This document shows positions 6,409-13,400 of a stretch of 15,774 nt of DNA, one piece after another; the stretch's first letter is position 1, and the number at the start of each line of letters is the position of its first letter. Source of the stretch: Flavobacteriales bacterium (GTDB taxonomy: Bacteria > Bacteroidota > Bacteroidia > Flavobacteriales_D > Sanyastnellaceae); NCBI GenBank assembly GCA_030728235.1, contig JANRAA010000261.1, positions 1 through 15,774 of the forward strand. Direction: 5' to 3'. The notes beneath the pieces were generated by a model. It did no database searches and was not told where the DNA came from. It worked only from the letters and a program-made list of their open reading frames with translations. A program made the translations under genes and the position numbers.

Positions 6409-9303
6409 TTAAAAGCGTACTCGAAGTGAGAAGTTGGTCCTGAAGCCAAGTCCAGGGTAAACGCTAGCCGATGCCGCATCGAAATTGCGTTGTGAGAAAG
6501 GGTATCTCAGAGCAGTGTTTTCGTATACATAAGCCGTAAGGGCATCGTTGTTTTGAGCGTTGATGAGGTAGGTGGTGTTCAACACGTTGAAGATACTTCC
6601 TCTGAGGTCGAACTGGGTGTCTTTGATCTTAAAGCTATAACCGCCGTGCATTTCGAGAATACCGTATCCTGGCATGCGCCAGCTTTCTCGTTGTTCGTTT
6701 TCTCCAAATAAGCTAAACGGGTCGAAATCGGCATAATGACGATCGAAATACGTAAAGCGCGGCTTGATATAGAATTTCTTCCATTCGAACTTGAGACTGG
6801 CGCTGTATTGAGACTGAGGAGAGTCACCCACGTGCACACCTTTCGCGTTGTATGATACGAAAACGACATCTCCATTTACGTCGGTAAACGGACGTTGCGT
6901 TTCTTGGTCGATGAGCGTCAAGCTGTCGGAGCTGCTATTCCATCTCCATTCTCCGAATGAGATATACCCTTCAACGGTGAAGAAATCGTTCAATTGATAT
7001 GCACCATCGGCTTCGATTCCCATGTGAACAGCGTTCATTGAGTTCACGTTTGCGTTTAGCGTGCGTTCAACGCCATCGGCATCTTCAATTACAACACGCA
7101 GCAGGTTGTCGAGTGGACGGTTGTTCCAGTCTGTATAGTAACCATTTATATTCAGAGTAAAAGGGAAGTGGCTGTATCCGTAGCCAAATTCACCAGAGGT
7201 GATGAGCTCGTTGGCTGTGTTTTGGACAAAAGCGTTGTCGCCACCGATTACGTTTCTGAAAACAGGGGTGCGGTTCAGGTATCCGAAGTTTACGAACGCG
7301 CTGTTGTACTCGTTGATTTTATAGTTTCCACCCGTTTTCACAGTGAATCCAGGAATCCATTTCCATCCTGATTCAGCGTAGCTACCGTCTTCGTTAAGGT
7401 CGGCGAAGTAGTCGATGCGGTTGTAGCCTTGATAAACGGCTGAAACGTTTAGGAAGGCATTCCACAGCTGGTTTTTAAACTCAGCCATCCCGAATAGTCC
7501 GCCCCACTTTACGAAAGCGTCGTTATGATATGAAATTTTGTCTCCGACACGGTTTAGGCGTGCCTCATTTCCTGGGGCAGCGAAAGCATCGATGTAGTAG
7601 TCGGCACCGAGCAGATCGGTGATTTCGGCGTAGTGCTCACCGCGGTATGTGCGTGCATCGAGTCCACCACTGAACGTCCAATTCTTGTTGTAGTCGAATT
7701 GAAAAGTGCTCAAAAGTCCGTACCACTGATGGTTGTTCAATCCGCGGCGCAATATCCAACCTGCTTTCACTTCAGTAGCTGAGTAGGTTGGGTCAATAGG
7801 GAGTGTGTTAAAAGGAGGGGCAGGAATTGTATGAGCGTCGTAAAACTTCTGGAAATTAACCTGTCCGTTCGAATCGTAGTCGCCACCACCCAATGCGGGG
7901 TTCAAACTTGTCCCACCGCCATTTCCGTATGAAGAATATAGAATGTTTGAGATGAACAGGCGGTCGCTCACTTTCCAGCTATGGCGGAATGAGAAGAGCG
8001 GTTTGTGGTATTTGTTGACGCGTTCGTTTTTAATTCCACCGTTGAGGTTACCCCAGTGGACATTGTATTTCAGGCCTTTTTCGAGGGCGTATGTTGTGTC
8101 GATGTAATCGTATCGCGACATTTCAGCTTCAAAATCGGCCTTTGACTCGTAGCCATATTGCGCGTTTAGATCTGCGATAGCTGCATTTTCTTGTGCAATG
8201 GTGAGGTTATTTCCAAGAACGTCGTCGTTGTCTATTTGGAAATACGCATTGTGATACGCTTGCAAACGCTGGTATTCGTCTTCAGTTCCTTTGAAGAGGC
8301 TTCGAGCTAGGTCTTTGTCGTACGTACCGATGCGCTGCTGATAAGAGCGTGTGGCATTTTCAGACGGAGCACCCATGGCGCTGAAGCTCAGCATGTGGTT
8401 GCCCAATTCTTTTTGGACTTTCGCGTAGTAGAACCACGCTTTTGAGTACATCTGGTCTACAAATCCTTGGTCGTATTTGTAAGAGGCAGCGAGTGTGTAT
8501 CCCCAGCCGCCGTCGAGGCGACCACTGGTATGACCGACAGTGGTTCGGATCATTCCTGGCGTGCCGTACTCTTGTTTTACCGTTGTTTTTCTTTTGGCCT
8601 CAATACCTTGCGTGATGACGTTAACCGTACCACCAATTGCAGGCAGCGCGAGCTTGGATGCTCCAAGTCCGCGCTGCACTTGCATGGTTTGAGTTACCAA
8701 ATCCAATCCGAACCAGTTGTTCCAAAAAACCGAACCGTTCTCCATGTCGTTAACGGGAATACCGTCGATCATTACAGATACGTTGCGTTGTTTGAAACCA
8801 CGGATGGAGATGGAAGGACCGTTATCATCAGACCCTTCTTGCGTGGCGTACACACCAGGGGTAGAGTTTAAGATCATCGGAATGGGCTGCGACCCGAGCT
8901 CTTCTTCGATTTGCAGTGGCTTGATATTCGAAAACGCAACAGGCGTTTCACGTTCAATGGCCATGTCGGCTGTAACCACAACCTCGTTCAGCAAAACCGT
9001 TTTCAGAGCGAAGTTCAGCTCAAATGCGGCTCGGTCTATCGTTATTTTTTTCGATGCTGCCTGATATCCAACGTATGACACACTCACATCGTAGTCGCCA
9101 TAAGGCAACTTCGCGGTATATTTTCCATTGATATCACTTAGCACGCCTTGCTGTGCACCACCATTTACAGGTTTGATGATAACAGTGGCTTGAATCAGGG
9201 TTTCGTTGGTGATGCCGTCAGAAACGACTCCAAAAAGATTCCCTTGTTGTCCGAATGTATATCCTGCGCACAGCAGAAAAAACGAAAGAGCAAAAAACCG
9301 CAT
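6409..9303 (-). CDS. TonB-dependent outer-membrane receptor with N-terminal carboxypeptidase-like domain
   Basis: A 964-residue outer-membrane transporter. Signal peptide at 1-18; a carboxypeptidase-regulatory-like beta-sandwich at about 21-105 (GVVSDGITNETLIQATV, GVLSDINGKYTAKLPYGDY); a plug domain at about 115-235 with SISIRGFKQRNVSVMIDGIP and DMENGSVFWNNW; then a 22-strand-type beta barrel ending in the outer-membrane insertion signature SLRVRF with a terminal Phe. Such receptors use the proton motive force, through TonB-ExbBD, to import large substrates such as siderophores, oligosaccharides or peptides. The ligand cannot be read from the sequence. No SusD-like partner is adjacent, so this is not a classic SusCD pair. 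It lies between two T9SS-cargo genes with gaps of 16 and 12 bases, which suggests that it imports the product of those secreted proteins. Confidence 0.93.
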   Translation of the reverse strand: MRFFALSFFLLCAGYTFGQQGNLFGVVSDGITNETLIQATVIIKPVNGGAQQGVLSDINGKYTAKLPYGDYDVSVSYVGYQAASKKITIDRAAFELNFALKTVLLNEVVVTADMAIERETPVAFSNIKPLQIEEELGSQPIPMILNSTPGVYATQEGSDDNGPSISIRGFKQRNVSVMIDGIPVNDMENGSVFWNNWFGLDLVTQTMQVQRGLGASKLALPAIGGTVNVITQGIEAKRKTTVKQEYGTPGMIRTTVGHTSGRLDGGWGYTLAASYKYDQGFVDQMYSKAWFYYAKVQKELGNHMLSFSAMGAPSENATRSYQQRIGTYDKDLARSLFKGTEDEYQRLQAYHNAYFQIDNDDVLGNNLTIAQENAAIADLNAQYGYESKADFEAEMSRYDYIDTTYALEKGLKYNVHWGNLNGGIKNERVNKYHKPLFSFRHSWKVSDRLFISNILYSSYGNGGGTSLNPALGGGDYDSNGQVNFQKFYDAHTIPAPPFNTLPIDPTYSATEVKAGWILRRGLNNHQWYGLLSTFQFDYNKNWTFSGGLDARTYRGEHYAEITDLLGADYYIDAFAAPGNEARLNRVGDKISYHNDAFVKWGGLFGMAEFKNQLWNAFLNVSAVYQGYNRIDYFADLNEDGSYAESGWKWIPGFTVKTGGNYKINEYNSAFVNFGYLNRTPVFRNVIGGDNAFVQNTANELITSGEFGYGYSHFPFTLNINGYYTDWNNRPLDNLLRVVIEDADGVERTLNANVNSMNAVHMGIEADGAYQLNDFFTVEGYISFGEWRWNSSSDSLTLIDQETQRPFTDVNGDVVFVSYNAKGVHVGDSPQSQYSASLKFEWKKFYIKPRFTYFDRHYADFDPFSLFGENEQRESWRMPGYGILEMHGGYSFKIKDTQFDLRGSIFNVLNTTYLINAQNNDALTAYVYENTALRYPFSQRNFDAASASVYPGLGFRTNFSLRVRF

Positions 9304-9319
9304 GTCTGATCTACAGGGA

Positions 9320-10261
9320 TTATCTAATTACAACGCGTTGTGTAAAGGTCTTACGTCCTTCTAGGTGGACGTTCACCATGTACACACCAGTTGTCAATTC
9401 ACCTGTTTCGATGCGCATTGAAGCAGCAGTAATGGTAGCTTCTTGAACCAAAACCTGACGGCCTGATTGGTCGTACATTTCAATTGCAAGGATGTTCATG
9501 TTTGCATTTACAGTCAAAACACCGTTTGTAACTGGGTTTGGGAACATGGTTAGTTCGATAGGCATTTGAACTTCTGGAGTGAAGTTTGGATTGTAGTTAG
9601 GGTCACAAACACAACCGTGCCATCCGAGGCCATTCCACGTGTTGTTCGGCAATGAATCGTATTCTGCAAGAGCATAAAATACAGGAGGGTTTACCGTAAC
9701 ACCAGAAGTGACGCTTGCCTTACGACGAAGGGTTTTGTTGGCTGTAAGCCATGTGCCACCATCTGCTGAAGTGTATCCTGCAGCTTCGTTGTCGGTCCAT
9801 GCTGTACCTGGGTCTTCACCCCATTTTCCGAAGATGTCAACAGGAGTTACGCCGTTCTTGATCAGGATCAAAGCGTCGTCACCATTGAAATACGTTGGCG
9901 CTGGGTATGCGTTATCAAGTTGTGAAGCATAAGCTTGCATGATTGGGTCACAGGCTGGAGAAGTGCTTCCACCACCCAAATCTTCATCTGTAGTTTGTCC
10001 GTTTACAACAACCCAAGTTCCATAAGCAGGAATGGTTCCTTGTACGTTGATTTCGTCAGTAGATGCTGCCGCACCATTTGACCAACGCTGCAACACATAA
10101 GGACCAAGGTCGATCGCATTGGCGGTTGGGTTATAAAGTTCAAAACCTTTGTTGTTTCCTGAACCTTCAAGGTATTCAGAAATGAAAAGGTCAGTACATC
10201 CTTGAGCAACAAGGGATTGAGCTGCAAGCAGCAGGGCGATAGAAGTAAAAATTGTTTTCAT
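9320..10261 (-). CDS. Secreted lamin-tail-domain (LTD) protein with T9SS sorting tail
   Basis: A 313-residue secreted protein. Signal peptide at 1-19 (ends SLVAQ); an LTD immunoglobulin-like domain at about 20-145 with the hallmark LFISEYLEGSGNNKGFELYN and YFNGDDALILIKNG; a segment to about 235 with several Trp and the pair CVC; and a T9SS type A sorting tail from about Phe240 (FPNPVTN, ending QRVVIR). The ISEYxEGSxNNK signature closely resembles the LTD at the start of ExeM-type extracellular nucleases, but no nuclease domain is visible here, so it is probably a binding or scaffold module. ATG 10261 is chosen over upstream in-frame codons reaching 10327 because it starts the signal peptide, has AAGGAG three bases before it, and follows a promoter motif. 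First gene of the three-gene operon. Confidence 0.85.
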   Translation of the reverse strand: MKTIFTSIALLLAAQSLVAQGCTDLFISEYLEGSGNNKGFELYNPTANAIDLGPYVLQRWSNGAAASTDEINVQGTIPAYGTWVVVNGQTTDEDLGGGSTSPACDPIMQAYASQLDNAYPAPTYFNGDDALILIKNGVTPVDIFGKWGEDPGTAWTDNEAAGYTSADGGTWLTANKTLRRKASVTSGVTVNPPVFYALAEYDSLPNNTWNGLGWHGCVCDPNYNPNFTPEVQMPIELTMFPNPVTNGVLTVNANMNILAIEMYDQSGRQVLVQEATITAASMRIETGELTTGVYMVNVHLEGRKTFTQRVVIR

Positions 10262-10262
10262 A

Positions 10263-10285
10263 GTCTCCTTAAATTGAAGGGAGAC
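10263..10285. promoter_or_regulatory. Palindrome at the start of the LTD-operon transcript covering the ribosome-binding site
   Basis: GTCTCC at 10263-10268 and GGAGAC at 10280-10285 are inverted repeats; the stem extends to 8 pairs with one bulged base. On the minus strand one arm contains the AAGGAG Shine-Dalgarno sequence and the other runs from the last base of the -7 element over the predicted transcription start. It could act as a repressor operator, or, if transcription starts early enough, as a leader hairpin hiding the ribosome-binding site. Confidence 0.4.
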
Positions 10286-10292
10286 AAAATTA
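10285..10292 (-). promoter_or_regulatory. Bacteroidota -7 promoter element (TAATTTTG) of the LTD-TonB-PLD operon
   Basis: On the minus strand TAATTTTG matches TAnnTTTG at all six fixed bases, 23 bases before the ATG at 10261. The predicted start is near 10278-10281, giving a leader of only about 20 bases. A clear -33 TTG is not seen. The 10262-10448 gap is a divergent intergenic region of 187 bases, A/T-rich around 10326-10352. Confidence 0.55.
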
Positions 10293-10390
10293 CGCTTTTT
10301 GTTATGAACGAATTGAATTTTGCACATAAATCATATTAACTTAACTTGTATTCTCTCTTGAAAAGGTGTGGAAATGTCGATTTGGATTTA

Positions 10391-10398
10391 TACATTTG
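10391..10398 (+). promoter_or_regulatory. Bacteroidota -7 promoter element (TACATTTG) of the giant secreted protein gene
   Basis: TACATTTG matches TAnnTTTG at all six fixed bases. It predicts transcription from about 10402-10405 and a leader of about 45 bases before the ATG at 10449. It faces away from the promoter at 10285-10292. No good -33 TTG was found at the expected distance. Confidence 0.45.
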
Positions 10399-10448
10399 GG
10401 AGCAATGTCGCTGATACTGGCGCTGAACTAACTAATTTGGAGTACTAG

Positions 10449-13400
10449 ATGTTGATTTTCAGAAGGGTTCTGTTAGGTTTATTTCTATTATTTAGTCTGC
10501 AATCTGCTGCGAACCACATTCTTGGAGGAAACATTTCTTATGAATGCTTAGGCGGTGACCAATATCAAATCACGTTAACAATCTACAAAGACTGTTTTGG
10601 TGCTACAGTTGAGCCGAATTTCGAAAACTTATTTTTCTTTCCTGACGGCTGCACTCTGCCATTCTCGCTCAATATTCCTCTCGTTTCGGCCGTAGAAATT
10701 TCCGATTTATGTCCAACTGAACTTGTTAACAGCAGCTGCAGTGGTGGCTTTATTCCAGGAACTCAGCAACTGACATATTCTGCGGTTGTGACGCTAAACC
10801 CAGGTTGTTCTTGGGAGGTGGAGTGGTTTCAGGGCGATTGGAATTACTTCATAAACATGGACAATTCGATGCTCCCGACCGCTTATTTCTCGGCCATCAT
10901 CGATCCAACTTTGGGCTGTTACTCGTCTGTTGAAGTCACAAGCATGCAAGTGCCCTATTCGTGCCTTGGAGATGCTTACACGCATCAAATCACAGTCGAT
11001 AACCCAAATGGGTACACCCTGCAGTACAGCTTTGTTTGTCCGCAAACCACTGGGGGCGTGAACGCTCCAATGTTCTCGCCATGCAATGAGCCGATACCGG
11101 GAATAACCATAGACTCAGCAACTGGCGAAATAAATTTCACGACCCCTCTGTCGTATGGGTCGTACAACATTTCTGTTCAGATTGATATGTTCGACGGTCC
11201 AACTTTTATTGGTTCGATGATCGAAAACATGGCGGTTATTGCACGCATTTGTGTTGTTACCCCAACGGTTTTTGACCCACAGGGCATCGAGTCTGTTGGC
11301 GATTACACAACTCAAATTAGCCTTGTTGAAGCTGAGGCCTGTGCAGGCGATACGCTTTCTTTCTCTGTTTCTGCTGAAAACAGCAATATCTTCAGGTCTA
11401 TTGCGCTATCATCGGATTTTTTAACTCTTTACCCTTCGGGGACGTTTAACGTTTCTGGCTTAAACCCAGCGGTTGGTGAGTTTGTGGTAGTGACCGATGA
11501 ATCGATGATTGGTTCAAACTTGGTAACCGTTACAGCAACTGATGATGCTTGTCCGGTGGCCGATACCGATCAAATTCAAATCACCCTCACTGTGAATCCA
11601 TCGCTGACTGTCAGCGCGCTTGATACCACTGTGTGCTATGGAACGAATGTGACATTCGATGCCTTTGGAGATACTGATTTTGAATGGCGCCCGCTGTCGG
11701 GGCCACTTTTCGGACAAGTTTTCACGGGCTCATCATACACTCATTTGTGCGAAGAACCGATTCAAATTGAGGTTTTGGCTGTCAATGCTCCGCTTTCATG
11801 CAATTACCGCGACACGATCAATGTGGCCACCGCGCTCTTCGATATCGCAGGTTTGGTAACCGATGAATCTTGTGCAGGTAACGATGGAGAGATAGATGTC
11901 ACAGTATCTGGTGATTTTGGAGGTTTGAGTTTCGACTGGCTTCCAAATGGTGAAACAACGGAAGACCTAACAGGATTGTCGGGTGATACTTATTCGCTAA
12001 CTGTCACCGAATCAACTATACCGGGATGTACGCGAAATGCCCAGTTCACGGTCAATTCTGTGCCTCCGCCATCGGGAAGCATATCTGGAGACATTACAAT
12101 TTGCGAAGGCGACTGTGCGGATATAACATTTGCATTATCGGGCATAGGTCCGTTTACTGTTCAATTGCGTGATACCGAAACGGGCTTGCTGGAACCGGTT
12201 CCAAGTGTTGTCGACCTAGACGTTTGGCAGGTTTGTCCGACCACCACTACCACCTACACGCTTGAAACAATCACCGATGCTAACGTTCCGGCTTGTGTGT
12301 ATTCAATTCCAAGTTCGATTACGGTCACTGTTCGTAACATTCCTACTGCGGTGTTCCTTTCACCAGGTGATATTTGCATTGGTGAGGATGTAGATATTGA
12401 GGTGGATCTCGATCTGCCAGGGTCGTTTGAGTTGACATACAATCCTTCGGCCTCTCCTGCCTCACCTGTTGTGATAACAGATGGAGACTTTATAACGGAT
12501 AGTCCAATTGTCAACACCACCTACAGCATCATAAATGTGCAATACACCAATGCACCTTTTTGTCCGAACACAAGTGTGATATCGACTGATGTTGATGTGA
12601 ATGCGCTACCAACGGTTGTTTTTGCCGCCGACATTACTGTTTGTGCAGGCAGCCCCGCTGTGCTCGATTTAGACTTTACAGGTGGCGGTGATTATTCATT
12701 TATCCACGACTATGCTGCCGAAATTTCACCTGTCAGTCTTTCGGCAGAACCGTATGAATGGACGGTTGCAACGCCAGCAGCAACCACTGTTATAACCATT
12801 ACGGAGGTTACTGACGTTACTACAGGGTGCGTGGCTACTGTGAATGAATTAGCAACGATTACAGTAAACGACTTGCCGGTTTATTCTTTGGATCAAGACG
12901 CAACAATTTGCGCCGATGAATACTACGATTTGGTGTTTAATGTCGCTGGTGTCGGCCCGTTCACTGTAACCTGGGATGATACCGCAAACCTTAATACAAA
13001 CCAATTTTCAGATGGTGACCTTTTAACAGTAAACCCGGTTGGCGATGCGAACATTTGCATCACCGAAGTGGAAGATGGTAATGGGTGTGTTTCGACGGCA
13101 AGTGCCTGTGCTTTTTTGACAGAGAATCCGCAAGTTTTCTACGATTTCAATAGTCCAGATGCCAGTATTTGCGATGGTGAATGTTTCGACATTCCATTTG
13201 TGATTACTTCAGGTTCGGCTGTAGAATTTACGTTCAATACTCCAGAAGGTGTAGTTGTTCAAACGCTTTCAAATGGAGATGTTTACCAGGTCTGTCCAAC
13301 GAGTGATTGGTCACTAACTGTGCTTTCGGCGGTTGATCAAACAACCAACTGCAATGTAGCTGAAGTGTCGACCGATACATTTAACATCACCGTAGGAGCA

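Noticed and set aside
8467..8871. A 134-codon plus-strand open frame opposite the TonB receptor gene
   Set aside because: It lies wholly inside a strongly supported gene, its translation has no recognisable pattern, and there is no start-site signal.
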